DNA of 64,000 nt from Eubacteriaceae bacterium (lineage in GTDB: Bacteria > Bacillota > Clostridia > Lachnospirales > Lachnospiraceae): the NCBI GenBank assembly GCA_910575665.1, contig CAJTFB010000013.1, positions 31,859-95,858 on the forward strand. The letters are read 5' to 3'. The position numbers were made by a program, and so were the translations under genes. The stretch's first letter is position 1; every line of letters starts with the position of its first letter. The notes below the pieces were generated by a model. The model did no database searches. It saw only the letters and a list, made by a program, of their open reading frames with translations, and was not told the origin of the DNA. Below, piece by piece: positions 1-9,490 of this stretch.

Positions 1-255
1 CTTAGTCTTTTAATACACATTAAATCAAAATAATAAATTGATACACTCCTTGTGCCGTTAATATGGGCAAAATAAGAGTATATGCAACCTACTTTACCCT
101 ACAAAAAACCTTTTCTTTCAAAAATCTCCCCTTTCCTCTGCTGATACCATTTCCTCATTGCAGAAATAAATTCTTCCCTACTTCGTATGCACCCTTTTCA
201 TGCAAAAAATATACAACCTGTGCTTCCAACTTGCCAATTTCCTGTTTAACTGATT

Positions 256-584
256 TTACAACAAATAGGACAGAAACAATAAATTGTCTACTAAATAATC
301 TCCCGTAATTGTATTTTGGTAACGGTTGCTTAATTCGATTTCTGTTCCAGCATAGTCATATTCCTTCTTGAAGAATTTTTTTACCAAATGAAACATCGTC
401 TTCAAATTATAACGTTTCATTTTTTCTTTTATCTGTTCTTCAGTAAAAAAGTCAGGAAAATATTGCAACATAGTTTTTCGAGTTGTCTTCCTCTAAAAAC
501 CCAGAGGCACCGCCTGTCCTCAGAATTAATCTTGCTCTTGTAAGCTTTCCAAAGCTCTGTATCTTCCAGATTCTTAGAGTGCAT
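256..584 (-). pseudogene. Small hypothetical gene with a one-base frameshift
   Basis: A start at 584 (MHSKNLEDTE) has an AGGAGGA ribosome site eight bases upstream. The frame runs to about residue 37 (RGRQLEK). There, in an A-run near 474-480, one base appears to be missing, and the protein continues in the next frame as MLQYFPDFFTEEQ to the stop at 256. Restoring one A gives one open protein of about 109 residues with consistent charged and aromatic composition. I do not recognise the family. The alternative is two unrelated short open frames, but the good ribosome site and the clean junction favour a recently broken gene or a sequencing error. Confidence 0.4.
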
Positions 585-703
585 TCTTTCATCTCCTCCT
601 TGGTTTTCTGACATACTTATCAGTGTCCTCAAACATATTATAACACCTTTCCTCCTATTTTTCCATATTTTGTCGCCAACGACATGAATTTGCGACGAAC
701 GAC

Positions 704-777
704 ATGCCACTCCCCCTTGCCTCTCACCCAGATTTCTGCTAAACTTATAGAAAAATACCAGGTGGCATGTATTTTGC
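704..777. promoter_or_regulatory. Inverted repeats in the leader of the AP2-like gene
   Basis: ATGCCAC (about 704-710) is matched by GTGGCAT (about 762-768) in inverted orientation. The right half also forms a smaller hairpin with TGCCA at 773-777. The pair lies just upstream of the AP2-like gene starting at 805. It could be an operator or an RNA hairpin; the sequence alone does not decide. Confidence 0.3.
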
Positions 778-804
778 CACAACTTACAGATCCAGGAGAA
801 CGCT

Positions 805-1599
805 ATGAAACCAGGGGTATACACGGCAACAAAAAAAGACGGAACCTTATATTACCGCAGTTCCATCACATATCAAAATAAACATATCAGTCTCGGCAGT
901 TTTTCTACAGAAGATGCTGCCAGTCTCGCCTATCATCTGGCAGATTCCATTCTCCAGGATGCCAAATACACTCTGGAGGATTTTTCCTCATGTCCCCAGG
1001 CTCTTTCTTTTCGCAAATGGGTAACGCTTATCAATTTTCGGGACAATGGGATCTATATAAAGACGCCGGTCTATCTGCACGAGAAATATTTTCATTACTA
1101 TTTTTCACCGGAAGATTATTATATTTTCGATATTGACGATCTCTTTTACTATTCCACCCACACCATAACGAGGCGGGGCGGGCATCTCTTTGTCAGCGAT
1201 TACGGTATGCAGGTAAACATTCTGTCCCGGTACGGCATAAAAAATTATGGGGTAGCAGGAAGGGATTTTCTTTTCGTCAATGGAAATATGCGGGATTTCC
1301 GCTATGAAAATATCGAGATTATCAATCGCTATCATGGTGTCTTCCGAAAAACACACCAGGGAAAAACCCTGTATGAAACGCGCATTCACTGGAAAAGCGA
1401 CTTTATCGTAGGACGCTATGAATCAGAGACCGATGCCGCCGTTGCCTACAACAAAGCGGCATCGGTGCTGATCCGAAAAGGATACGATAAAAAATATCCT
1501 GTCAACTATGTAGAAGAGCTCTCCCCGGCAGAGTACAAAAACCGTCTGGAAAAGCTGAAGATCTCAAAGACGATCACAGATCTGAAGGAACTGATCTGA
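805..1599 (+). CDS. AP2/HNH-like DNA-binding protein
   Basis: This 264-residue protein has two AP2-like segments. One is at the N-terminus (residues about 3-48, GVYTATKKDGTLYYR ... SLGSF). One is at the C-terminus (about 178-222, GVFRKTHQGK ... VGRYESETDAAVAYN). Between them is a stretch ending in MRDFRYENIEIINR, which resembles the segment after the HNH core in phage HNH-AP2 homing endonucleases. Clear catalytic histidines of an HNH nuclease are not obvious, so it may be a DNA-binding relative. The ribosome site AGGAGA precedes ATG at 805. It stands alone and converges on the DUF6142 gene. Cellular function is unknown. Confidence 0.6.
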   Translation: MKPGVYTATKKDGTLYYRSSITYQNKHISLGSFSTEDAASLAYHLADSILQDAKYTLEDFSSCPQALSFRKWVTLINFRDNGIYIKTPVYLHEKYFHYYFSPEDYYIFDIDDLFYYSTHTITRRGGHLFVSDYGMQVNILSRYGIKNYGVAGRDFLFVNGNMRDFRYENIEIINRYHGVFRKTHQGKTLYETRIHWKSDFIVGRYESETDAAVAYNKAASVLIRKGYDKKYPVNYVEELSPAEYKNRLEKLKISKTITDLKELI

Positions 1600-1617
1600 T
1601 ATGTCCCGTGATAAGAA

Positions 1618-1950
1618 TCACACCAAAGCCCCCATGAAATACAGGATCAGATAGATGATGATAATGACCCCATTAAAGACCGAACCAATCGTGGGGGTGG
1701 TGACATAGATGTCCTCTCGTTTCAGACATCTCAGCGAAAGCACAAAGCCCGTCACGGAGAGCAGTAAATTCAAGATGCCCAGGTATCCGTACATGATTCC
1801 GCCATTTCCTTTTTCCATGCCGGAACACACAAACAATATGATCATCATGGCAAAAGACAACGCCGCCAGCAGGGCAGACAGAATCCCCTGCAGCGGATGC
1901 TTTTTATCTGTAAACTGAATCTTTCTTCTCTTCCCGATACGAATCTGCAT
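1618..1950 (-). CDS. DUF6142-like small membrane protein
   Basis: This 110-residue protein has a basic N-terminus (MQIRIGKRRK) and three hydrophobic segments (about residues 22-42, 54-72, 86-108). Its layout and wording match DUF6142 proteins I know from Lachnospiraceae. The ribosome site GGAGGAAATAT sits directly before ATG. It is followed by only about 12 bases from the end of the upstream VanZ-like gene, so the two are probably co-transcribed. No enzymatic motif is seen; function unknown. Confidence 0.6.
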   Translation of the reverse strand: MQIRIGKRRKIQFTDKKHPLQGILSALLAALSFAMMIILFVCSGMEKGNGGIMYGYLGILNLLLSVTGFVLSLRCLKREDIYVTTPTIGSVFNGVIIIIYLILYFMGALV

Positions 1951-1962
1951 ATATTTCCTCCA

Positions 1963-2439
1963 TTACGAAGCGCTATTTTTCCTGCGTACGAAGTTCCAGA
2001 TAAACCGGCAGATACCATAACATAGATACCCCAGTACGACGCCTATCGTATTCAAAAACAGGTCATCCACATCAAAACATCCAACCTTCGTCACCAGCTG
2101 TACGGTCTCCACCACCAGACTGAACAAAAAGCCGAGGAGAGTTATCTTCAAAAAATCCAGAAAATATCCACGGCGCCTTTTTTCCAGGCTCGGCACAAAA
2201 AAACCAAAGGGCATGAACACTACCACATTTCCCACCAGATTGATCATGACAAAACCAAATCCCAGGATATCCCGGTGACGGATGTACCGGGTAATCTCCC
2301 GGAACAACACAAGGTTGTACTGATAATCAGTGTAATGGGTAGTGCGCCCATATTCTTCACTGAAAAACAGAAAATAAATCAGAAGTACCATGTAACCGAT
2401 AAAGGCAAGTGCCAGTAAGTTACGAATCAATTTTTTCAA
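1963..2439 (-). CDS. VanZ-like membrane protein
   Basis: This 158-residue protein has four to five membrane segments. It carries the family pattern of an N-terminal helix, a polar stretch (HYTDYQYNLVLF), then NLVGNVVVFMPFGFFVPSL and the acidic ETVQLVTKVGCFDVDDLFLNTIGVVLGYL segment (given here in pieces of the VanZ core). The start is probably TTG at 2439, with GGAGGG six bases upstream. VanZ relatives are linked to teicoplanin tolerance or cell-surface functions, but most chromosomal copies are uncharacterised. It sits downstream of pheT on the same strand. Confidence 0.75.
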   Translation of the reverse strand: MKKLIRNLLALAFIGYMVLLIYFLFFSEEYGRTTHYTDYQYNLVLFREITRYIRHRDILGFGFVMINLVGNVVVFMPFGFFVPSLEKRRRGYFLDFLKITLLGFLFSLVVETVQLVTKVGCFDVDDLFLNTIGVVLGYLCYGICRFIWNFVRRKNSAS

Positions 2440-2459
2440 AACAATCCCTCCAAGGAATA

Positions 2460-4898
2460 TTATTGACGTATTTTTACTCCTAAGCTTTCCATTTTCTTCA
2501 GTATTTTATCCATCACCGCCGTCACGTCCTTATCCTCCAGCGTGCGGTCCGCGGCACGGAATAGAATGGAATAAGCCAGTGACTTCTCATCTGCTGCCAG
2601 CTGCTCTCCTTCGTACACATCGAACAGTTTATAACTCTCCAGAATCTTTCCGCCATTTTTACGGATGATCTCCTCCACCTGTCCGGCGAGAACATTCTTC
2701 TTCATCACAAGGGAGATATCTCTCGTGACAGCAGGGAATTTGGCAACTCCTTTATATTTGATATCAAAATCCGCCAGCTCCGCCAGCATCTCCACGTCCA
2801 GAACCGCCACATAGGCCTTGGTTCCAATGCTGTAATGATCCAATACTTCCGGATGTACCTCACCCAGAAATCCCAGCGTCCTGCCCTCCAGTACAATATC
2901 CGCCCGGCGCCCCGGATGTAAGTAGGGACGGTCATCCTCCGGTGTGTAGGAAAGGGTCTTATGAATTCCCAGTTTATCAAAAATTCCCTCTACCACACCT
3001 TTCATGTCGAAGAAATCACCCTCTCCGTACATTCCCAGTGTCAGCTGCAGACGCTCCTCCGGAAGCTCCTCCAAAGGAAGGCTCTTGGGCAGATAAATGT
3101 TCGCCAGTTCATACAGCCTTACATCCTTATTTCTGCGGTTGTAGTTGGTGGAAAGGGAAGTCAGCATTCCATTCAGCGACAGGGTTCTCATGATACTGTA
3201 ATCCTCTCCCAGAGGGTTAGAGATCACAATCGCCTTTCTCACGTCGCTTTGCTCCGGAATCAACAGTTTGTCGAATACTTTTGGACTCTCAAAAGAATAA
3301 CTCATTCCCTCACAGAAGCCCGCCTGCTCTACTACATTTCTCGCAATGTTACTGATCTCTGTCTGATAAGATAATTTTCCGGCTGTCGCCTCACCGCTGG
3401 GAAGGGTGGCAGGAATTTTGTCATAGCCATAAAATCTTGCCACTTCCTCTGCCAGATCAGCCAGACGGTGAACATCCTGTCTCCAGGTTGGCACATGCAC
3501 CAGCCGTTTTTCCCGGTCCACCGGAAGACATACCATCTCAAAATAACGGATCATTTCTTCTTCACTGATGTCGGTTCCCAGAAGGGCATTGATCTTTTCC
3601 GGATCGTATGCCACGGTCTCCTCTTCCCGTTTTACCGGATAAATATCCACACAGCCGCCTACAACGGTGCCGGCGCCCAGCTCCTCGATCAGCTGGCAGG
3701 CGCGGTTCATCGCCTCCAGGGTGGTATTGGGATCCAGTCCTTTTTCAAACTTCGCCTGGGCGTCGGTACGCATGCCCAGCTTTTTCCCGGACAGACGAAT
3801 ATTGGTGCCGTCAAAGCACGCCGCCTCAAAAAGCATCGTTTTCACGTCATCGGTGATCTTGGAATTTTCTCCACCCATGATGCCGGCGATGCCCACTGCC
3901 TTCTCTCCGTCGCAGATCATCAGTATGGAATCATCCAGCTGGCGCTCCTGTCCATCCAGGGTCATAAAGGTCTCTCCCTGCTTTGCATTTCTCACAACGA
4001 TCTTTCTGCCGGCAATGGTATCCAGATCATAGGCATGCATTGGCTGGGAGTATTCCTCCATCACATAGTTGGTGATATCCACAATATTGTTGATGGGACG
4101 GATTCCGCATGCCGCCAGTCTTCTCTGCATCCACTCCGGTGACGGCGCCAGCTTGATATCTTTTACCACCCGCGCCACATACCGGGAACAGAGCTCCTTA
4201 TTTTCTATCTCTACAGAAATATAATCTTCTGCCTTCTCGTCGTTGCCCACTGCTTTTACCTCCGGCGGACAGAAGGGTTTGCGGAAGGTCGCCGCTGCCT
4301 CTCTGGCGATACCGATCACGCCAAAGCAGTCCACGCGGTTAGAGGTCACCTCGTATTCAAAATTGGCATCCCGCAGTCCCAGAAGCGCGATGGCGTCGCT
4401 GCCCACCGGCGCATCTTTATATTCGAGATTGTCACTGAGGATATAAATCCCATTTTCCGGAGCGTCGGGATAAAAATCTCTGGAAGATCCCAGTTCCTCG
4501 ATGGAACACATCATGCCACAGGACTCCACACCGCGAAGTTTTCCCTTTTTGATCTTGATGCCTCCCGGTGTCTTAGATCCATCATGACCGCCTGCCACAC
4601 GGCCCCCGTCAAGCACCACAGGAACTTTCTGCCCCTCTTTCACATTGGGCGCTCCCGTCACGATCTGTACCTGGGTTCCCTGCTCATCCACTGATACCTG
4701 GCAGACAACCAGCTTATCCGCATCCGGATGCTTTTCGATCTTATCAATCCTTCCCACGATAATCTGATCCAGATCCTCGTCAAATTTTTCATATCCCTCC
4801 ACTTTGGTACCAGACAGGGTCATGGCGTCCATGTACTCCTTTTCGGTACATTCCAGTTCCGGAACATATGCTTTTATCCACGATAATGGTGTATTCAT
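2460..4898 (-). CDS. pheT: Phenylalanine-tRNA ligase beta subunit
   Basis: At 812 residues this is full family length. It charges tRNA-Phe as an alpha2-beta2 tetramer in the cytoplasm. The N-terminus has the EMAP/tRNA-binding domain (about 40-150, GRIDKIEKHPDADKL). B3/B4 editing, B5 and synthetase-like domains follow (RPINNIVDITNYVM, GIMGGENS). The C-terminal FDX-ACB anticodon-binding domain spans about 720-812 (KFPAVTRDISLVM). It lies 59 bases downstream of pheS in the same operon, so it is under the same T-box. Nothing is missing. Confidence 0.98.
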   Translation of the reverse strand: MNTPLSWIKAYVPELECTEKEYMDAMTLSGTKVEGYEKFDEDLDQIIVGRIDKIEKHPDADKLVVCQVSVDEQGTQVQIVTGAPNVKEGQKVPVVLDGGRVAGGHDGSKTPGGIKIKKGKLRGVESCGMMCSIEELGSSRDFYPDAPENGIYILSDNLEYKDAPVGSDAIALLGLRDANFEYEVTSNRVDCFGVIGIAREAAATFRKPFCPPEVKAVGNDEKAEDYISVEIENKELCSRYVARVVKDIKLAPSPEWMQRRLAACGIRPINNIVDITNYVMEEYSQPMHAYDLDTIAGRKIVVRNAKQGETFMTLDGQERQLDDSILMICDGEKAVGIAGIMGGENSKITDDVKTMLFEAACFDGTNIRLSGKKLGMRTDAQAKFEKGLDPNTTLEAMNRACQLIEELGAGTVVGGCVDIYPVKREEETVAYDPEKINALLGTDISEEEMIRYFEMVCLPVDREKRLVHVPTWRQDVHRLADLAEEVARFYGYDKIPATLPSGEATAGKLSYQTEISNIARNVVEQAGFCEGMSYSFESPKVFDKLLIPEQSDVRKAIVISNPLGEDYSIMRTLSLNGMLTSLSTNYNRRNKDVRLYELANIYLPKSLPLEELPEERLQLTLGMYGEGDFFDMKGVVEGIFDKLGIHKTLSYTPEDDRPYLHPGRRADIVLEGRTLGFLGEVHPEVLDHYSIGTKAYVAVLDVEMLAELADFDIKYKGVAKFPAVTRDISLVMKKNVLAGQVEEIIRKNGGKILESYKLFDVYEGEQLAADEKSLAYSILFRAADRTLEDKDVTAVMDKILKKMESLGVKIRQ

Positions 4899-4957
4899 TC
4901 TACTAACCTCTTTTCTTTTATTTACGGATGTCCGTCGGCACTGCGCCGCATCCTATA

Positions 4958-5977
4958 CTAAAACTGCTCCAGAAAACGCTTGTCATTTTCATAGAGAAGA
5001 CGCATATCGTCAATTTCGTATTTCAGCAGTGCGATTCGCTCCAAACCAACTCCGAAAGCAAAACCTGTGTATTCTTCCGGATCGATGTGGCTCATCTCCA
5101 ATACGTGGGGATGAACCATTCCGCAGCCCAGGATCTCAATCCAGCCCTCGCCCTTACAGAAACGGCAACCCTTTCCGCCGCACTTAAAGCAGGTCACATC
5201 CATCTCCGCGCTCGGCTCTGTAAATGGGAAATGATGGGGGCGGAATTTTACCTTTGTTCCCTCTCCAAACAGCTCTCTGGCAAATTCTGACAGGGTGCCC
5301 TTCAGATCTGCAAAGGTGATATTTTTATCAATCACAAGTCCCTCGATCTGATGAAAGGATGGAGAATGGGTGGCGTCCACCTCATCGGAACGGAATACTC
5401 TTCCCGGTGCGATCATGCGGATCGGAAGCTTTCCTTCCTCCATCACCCGAACCTGTACCGAAGAGGTCTGGGTACGCAGCAAAAATTTATCATTGATATA
5501 AAAGGTATCCTGCTCATCCTTCGCCGGATGGTTCGCCGGGATATTCAATGCCTCAAAGTTATAATAATCATATTCCACTTCGGGGCCTTCCACAACCTCA
5601 TAACCAAGTCCCACAAATATTTTTTCCACTTCTTCCAGCGCAATGGTATTCGGGTGTCTATGTCCCAGTTTCGGTTTCTTTCCCGGAAGAGTCACATCGA
5701 TCACTTCGGCTTTCATCTTCTCTTCGCGGAGAGCTTTAGCAAATGCTGTTTTTTTCGCCTCCAGCTTTGCCTCGATGTCTTTTCTCGCCTCGTTCACCAG
5801 CTGGCCTACCTTCGGCCGATCCTCCGGCGCCACATCTTTCATAGATTTAAGCACGCTGGTAAGTTCTCCTTTTTTTCCAAGAAATGCCACCCGGATATCA
5901 TTCAGCTTATCCAGTCCTTCAGATGTCTCGATCTGAGACAGGGCATCCTTCATGATCTTTTCAAGTTTTTCTTTCAT
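4958..5977 (-). CDS. pheS: Phenylalanine-tRNA ligase alpha subunit
   Basis: This 339-residue subunit has the N-terminal coiled coil ([14 protein letters not shown]), motif 2 ([15 protein letters not shown]) and motif 3 ([19 protein letters not shown]) of class II synthetases. It holds the aminoacylation active site. The frame is open far upstream, but that part is T-box leader. ATG at 5977 is the only sensible start and has GAGGAG only three bases before it. It is the first gene of the pheST operon. Confidence 0.97.
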   Translation of the reverse strand: MKEKLEKIMKDALSQIETSEGLDKLNDIRVAFLGKKGELTSVLKSMKDVAPEDRPKVGQLVNEARKDIEAKLEAKKTAFAKALREEKMKAEVIDVTLPGKKPKLGHRHPNTIALEEVEKIFVGLGYEVVEGPEVEYDYYNFEALNIPANHPAKDEQDTFYINDKFLLRTQTSSVQVRVMEEGKLPIRMIAPGRVFRSDEVDATHSPSFHQIEGLVIDKNITFADLKGTLSEFARELFGEGTKVKFRPHHFPFTEPSAEMDVTCFKCGGKGCRFCKGEGWIEILGCGMVHPHVLEMSHIDPEEYTGFAFGVGLERIALLKYEIDDMRLLYENDKRFLEQF

Positions 5978-6134
5978 GATCTCCTCATTTCCGCAGGATA
6001 CATATTTTATCCTGCTGCTTCGTTTTATAGTCTGTATCCAGAAATAACATGCAAGGTGCGGCTGAGAAACGCGCACCTCTAAAGAATTGCCTTCGCCATT
6101 CTTTGGCTCCGCAGGGTGAACTTTCCTACTAAAA

Positions 6135-6440
6135 TAAAAAAGTCCGTCCCCCACAGGCATGTTCTCCATGCTTACAAGGGACGGACTTACATCTCCGCGG
6201 TACCACCCTGATTCCCACCACTCACAGAAAAGCTCTTTTTCTCTTCCCTGATCACAGCAGGCACTCATTATCGCTTAACGCGCAGCCACGCCGCTCCCTA
6301 CTGAATTTCAGAAACGGAACTCCGGTGTGAATGTCAATGACCCAGGGAACCTGACAGAACTTTCAGCCGGCGATTCTGTCTCTCTGATGGAAATGGATCA
6401 CATCTGGAGAAATACCTCCTGCACCATCTTCGTCTTTATC
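6135..6440 (-). promoter_or_regulatory. T-box leader controlling pheST
   Basis: On the minus strand the canonical T-box core AGGGTGGTACCGCGG lies at 6195-6210. It is followed by a terminator hairpin whose arms are at about 6136-6150 and 6178-6188 (GGGACGGACTT pairing with AAGTCCGTCCC), then a T-rich run. Upstream, to about 6440, is structured leader that should hold stem I. Such leaders bind uncharged tRNA and open the antiterminator. Phenylalanine specificity is inferred from the downstream genes; I did not fix the specifier codon. Confidence 0.93.
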
Positions 6441-6569
6441 AATTTTGATTAATGGTATCACATTATGGGCCGTGATGTCAATAATTTTTTCGTTCGCATT
6501 CCAGATAATCTGTCAAGCACTTCCAATGCTATCATACCCTTTATTGGTCAATATACTTTCATTAACTTT

Positions 6570-6830
6570 TCACCACTTCCTCCTCACATGGGGACAATAC
6601 CCCTTTTTTCTCACCGCCCGCACTGCCACATAACAGCCGCACTGTCCGCAGAGCCCGCTGCGAAGCTCCGGACAGGTGTCACAAATCAAAAGCCTTCTCT
6701 CATGCTCCTGGGGAGATACCTTGTCTTCCTCTGGAATGTTGGCGATGTAATCCTCCAGCTTGACCCGTTCCTTTTCCAGCATCTCCTTTGTCCACATACA
6801 TTTGCGGCAAAATGGTATCTGTTTTCCCAT
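6570..6830 (-). CDS. DUF6171-like cysteine-rich small protein
   Basis: This protein of about 86 residues carries three cysteine pairs: FCRKCMW at the N-terminus, CDTCPELRSGLCGQCGCYV in the second half, and a final YCPHV. The spacing suggests a zinc ribbon or a small metal-binding fold. I place the start at 6830 because AGGGGG precedes that ATG; a start four codons upstream is less well supported. The family (DUF6171 as I remember it) is common in Lachnospiraceae and has no known role. Confidence 0.6.
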   Translation of the reverse strand: MGKQIPFCRKCMWTKEMLEKERVKLEDYIANIPEEDKVSPQEHERRLLICDTCPELRSGLCGQCGCYVAVRAVRKKGYCPHVRRKW

Positions 6831-6917
6831 GATCCCCCTCATTTCTCCAATCCACGGTACTCTCCGCCCAGATCATTTAGGGGCGGCACAGACCGCCGCC
6901 CCATGCAATAAGATCCA

Positions 6918-8396
6918 TTATTTCAAAATCAGTGTCACCACACTGCATGGCGGCATTTTCACTGACAGGCAGCCCTCTGCCAGAGAAGCTCCATCAAATT
7001 CTACCGGCTTCACCACATCCTCCTTCTCAAAGGAATTAAAATCGTCCATCTTTCCAGTGAGAATCCTTCCGCTCACAGAGGAAAATTCACCTTCTACGCT
7101 TGTAGAAATCTCAATCTCTTCGGAAAGGGAAGCATTTGCCAGGGTAATGGTCAGCTCACCTTCTTCGTTGATGGAAGCAGAAGAAGAAATCAACGGAATG
7201 TTGTAACCTTCGCATTCTTCCATCGGAGTATCTACAAAGCAGTCTACAAGTGTAGCATTCTGGTGACGTTTGTACATCTCAAACACGTGATAGGTCGGTG
7301 TCTTTACGATTTTAGCACCTTCTGTCAGGATCACTGCCTGGAGTACATTTACTACCTGGGCGATGTTTGCCATAGAGATGCGGTCACAGTGACGGTTGAA
7401 GATATTCAGGTTCAATGCCGCTACCATGGCATCCCGCATCGTATTCTGCTGATACAGAAATCCCGGATTTGTCCCCTCTTCTACCTGGAGCCAGGTGCCC
7501 CACTCGTCCACGATCAATTTAACCTTGTGCTCCGGATCGTATTTGCTCATGATCTCCAGATGGCGGTCGATCATCTCCTCGATGCGCAGAGTCAAGTCAA
7601 TGGTCTCATAGTATTCCTTCGCATCAAACTGCGTCGCCTTGCTTTTCTTCTCCCAGCCACAGGGCACGGTATAATAGTGCAGGCTGATGGCATCGGCAAA
7701 GCGGTCGCCGATAATACTCATGAGTTTATCCGTCCACTCATAATTGGCCCCGTCCGGTCCGCAGGCGATCTTGTACAGCTTATTGTCGCCGTAATCCCGG
7801 CAGTATGTCTGGTATCTGCGGTAGATATTGGCATAGTAATCCGGCGTCATATTGCCGCCGCAGCCCCAGTTCTCATTGCCCACGCCAAAATATTTTACCT
7901 TCCAGGGCTCTTTTCTTCCATTTTTCTGGCGCAGTTTTGACATCGGTGACTCTCCGTCAAAGGTCATGTACTCGATCCATTCTGACATCTCCCGCACGGA
8001 CCCGCTGCCCACATTTCCATTTATGTAGGGCTCACAACCCAGCTGATCGCAGAGCTCAAAAAATTCATGGGTTCCAAAGCTGTTATCTTCTACCACACCG
8101 CCCCAGTGGGTATTGATCATGCGCTTTCTGTTCTCCTTCTCGCCGATTCCATCCATCCAGTGGTACTCATCGGCAAAACATCCGCCCGGCCAGCGAAGCA
8201 CCGGAATCTCCAATTCCTTCAATGCCTCTACCACATCGTTTCTCATTCCATTTGTGTTAGGGATCTCAGAATCCTCTCCCACAAAAATTCCCTCATAGAT
8301 ACATCTTCCCAAATGCTCCGAAAAATGACCGTAAATTTCCTTGTTAATCTTTCCCATTTTACGTTTTGCGTTAATCATTCCTGTAACCTTTTTCAT
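6918..8396 (-). CDS. GH51 alpha-L-arabinofuranosidase
   Basis: This 492-residue intracellular glycosidase has no signal peptide. It releases terminal arabinofuranose from arabinoxylan or arabinan fragments. The GH51 acid/base is in VGNENWG, and the nucleophile glutamate is in LIVDEWGTW. The N-terminal [17 protein letters not shown] and [13 protein letters not shown] blocks are typical of the family. The C-terminal 90 residues form the beta domain. AGGAGG lies ten bases before ATG at 8396. It appears monocistronic, with no regulator or sugar transporter beside it. Confidence 0.95.
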   Translation of the reverse strand: MKKVTGMINAKRKMGKINKEIYGHFSEHLGRCIYEGIFVGEDSEIPNTNGMRNDVVEALKELEIPVLRWPGGCFADEYHWMDGIGEKENRKRMINTHWGGVVEDNSFGTHEFFELCDQLGCEPYINGNVGSGSVREMSEWIEYMTFDGESPMSKLRQKNGRKEPWKVKYFGVGNENWGCGGNMTPDYYANIYRRYQTYCRDYGDNKLYKIACGPDGANYEWTDKLMSIIGDRFADAISLHYYTVPCGWEKKSKATQFDAKEYYETIDLTLRIEEMIDRHLEIMSKYDPEHKVKLIVDEWGTWLQVEEGTNPGFLYQQNTMRDAMVAALNLNIFNRHCDRISMANIAQVVNVLQAVILTEGAKIVKTPTYHVFEMYKRHQNATLVDCFVDTPMEECEGYNIPLISSSASINEEGELTITLANASLSEEIEISTSVEGEFSSVSGRILTGKMDDFNSFEKEDVVKPVEFDGASLAEGCLSVKMPPCSVVTLILK

Positions 8397-8659
8397 GGTA
8401 ATATCCTCCTGATTATATTGTTTTCATCGATATCTGGACATTTGCCCTTGTATCATCATACATAACAAAGCTGCCAAAGAAAATAGATTATTTTGGTGCG
8501 CTTATGTATTTTTTTGTAATTAGATCGACGGCCAATATTTCTCAAAATCCTCGACATCAGCTGTACATGCAGAGCGCGCCAAGAAACTTCGTTCCTCCCT
8601 GCTGATACGCTCCTGTAGCTCCTCACTGAGCCCATTATAGGCCGCCATATATAATCTCG
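8397..8659. other. Intergenic stretch with one weak short frame
   Basis: This gap between the GH51 gene and the pyridoxamine kinase holds no convincing gene. A 43-codon minus-strand frame (8517-8648) starts inside it right after the kinase stop and begins MAAYNGLSEELQ. It has only a poor ribosome site, and I cannot support it as coding. The promoter of the GH51 gene should lie near 8400-8500, but I see no clear hexamers. Confidence 0.3.
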
Positions 8660-9490
8660 CTATCGTAATTTATGAAGTACCTCTTCAAAACACACCCCAT
8701 CTGTCTCTGGTATATCAAATGACTCCGTCACACGGATACACTCCTGCACAAAAGCCGCCGCCTTACGGACAGAGGTCTCAAAATCCACCCCATTGACACA
8801 GTCGGCGGCGATAATGGATGAGAAAATGTCTCCGGTGCCGGAACGCACCTTCCCCACCCTTTTCTGCCGCAACAGCTTACATTCTCCAGGAACCTCACTT
8901 ACTGCATTGGAGATGAACTGTCCGGAATCCAATCCAGATACCACGATCTTCTTCGCTCCCAGCTCCCGCAGACGCGCCATCATCTCCAGCAGTTCTTTCC
9001 GCTGCCAATTCTTATCCTTAAAGGGCATCCCGGTGAGCATACAAGCTTCCGTAACATTGGGTGTGAGAATATCGGCATACTCTACCAAATGCTTCATCTT
9101 GTCGCACATTTCCTCTGTATAGGTGGGATAGGCTTTTCCATTTTCCCCCATAACCGGATCGATAATCACCTGGGTTCTCTCATCCCGGAACTGACGGATA
9201 AATTCCCGCACAATCTCGATCTGTTCCGCCGATCCCAGGAACCCGCTGGCAATGCCCTCAAAACGGAGATCCAGTTTTTCCCATTCCTCCATAAACCTCG
9301 GCATCTTATCCGTAAAATCATTATAATAATAGGATGGAAAACCCGTATGGTTGGAAAATATGGAAGTTGGCAGCAGACAGGCCTGTACTCTCATATGGGA
9401 AATCACCGGAAGGGATACTGCCGCAGAACACCTTCCAAAACCCGATATATCATTGATGACAGCTATTTTTTTCTGTTTATTGTGCGACAT
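8660..9490 (-). CDS. Pyridoxamine/pyridoxal kinase
   Basis: This 276-residue protein of the PfkB/ribokinase-fold B6 kinase group phosphorylates pyridoxamine or pyridoxal for PLP salvage. Family segments visible are the N-terminal INDISGFGRCS, the NHTGFPSYYY substrate loop, VIIDPVMGENGK, LTPNVTEA, and the anion-hole motif RSGTGDIFSS. I choose ATG at 9490 because AGGAG precedes it. This start overlaps the end of the symporter gene by 14 bases, so translation is probably coupled. Confidence 0.9.
   Translation of the reverse strand: MSHNKQKKIAVINDISGFGRCSAAVSLPVISHMRVQACLLPTSIFSNHTGFPSYYYNDFTDKMPRFMEEWEKLDLRFEGIASGFLGSAEQIEIVREFIRQFRDERTQVIIDPVMGENGKAYPTYTEEMCDKMKHLVEYADILTPNVTEACMLTGMPFKDKNWQRKELLEMMARLRELGAKKIVVSGLDSGQFISNAVSEVPGECKLLRQKRVGKVRSGTGDIFSSIIAADCVNGVDFETSVRKAAAFVQECIRVTESFDIPETDGVCFEEVLHKLR

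Noticed and set aside
63..308. 81-codon plus-strand frame at the window start
   Set aside because: There is no ribosome site, composition is random, and it partly overlaps the frameshifted gene on the other strand.
3468..4142. 224-codon open frame on the plus strand opposite pheT
   Set aside because: It lies wholly inside pheT, has no ribosome site, and its translation is histidine/leucine-rich noise. The minus strand is clearly the coding one.
5351..6082. 243-codon plus-strand frame opposite pheS
   Set aside because: It is a shadow of pheS and its leader; composition is not protein-like.
4958..6268. Long N-terminal extension of pheS (436 residues)
   Set aside because: The extra part is the T-box leader with its terminator and conserved core; the real start is 5977.
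8517..8648. 43-codon minus-strand frame after the pyridoxamine kinase
   Set aside because: The ribosome site is poor, the frame is short, and no family is recognised. It is kept only as a note on the gap.
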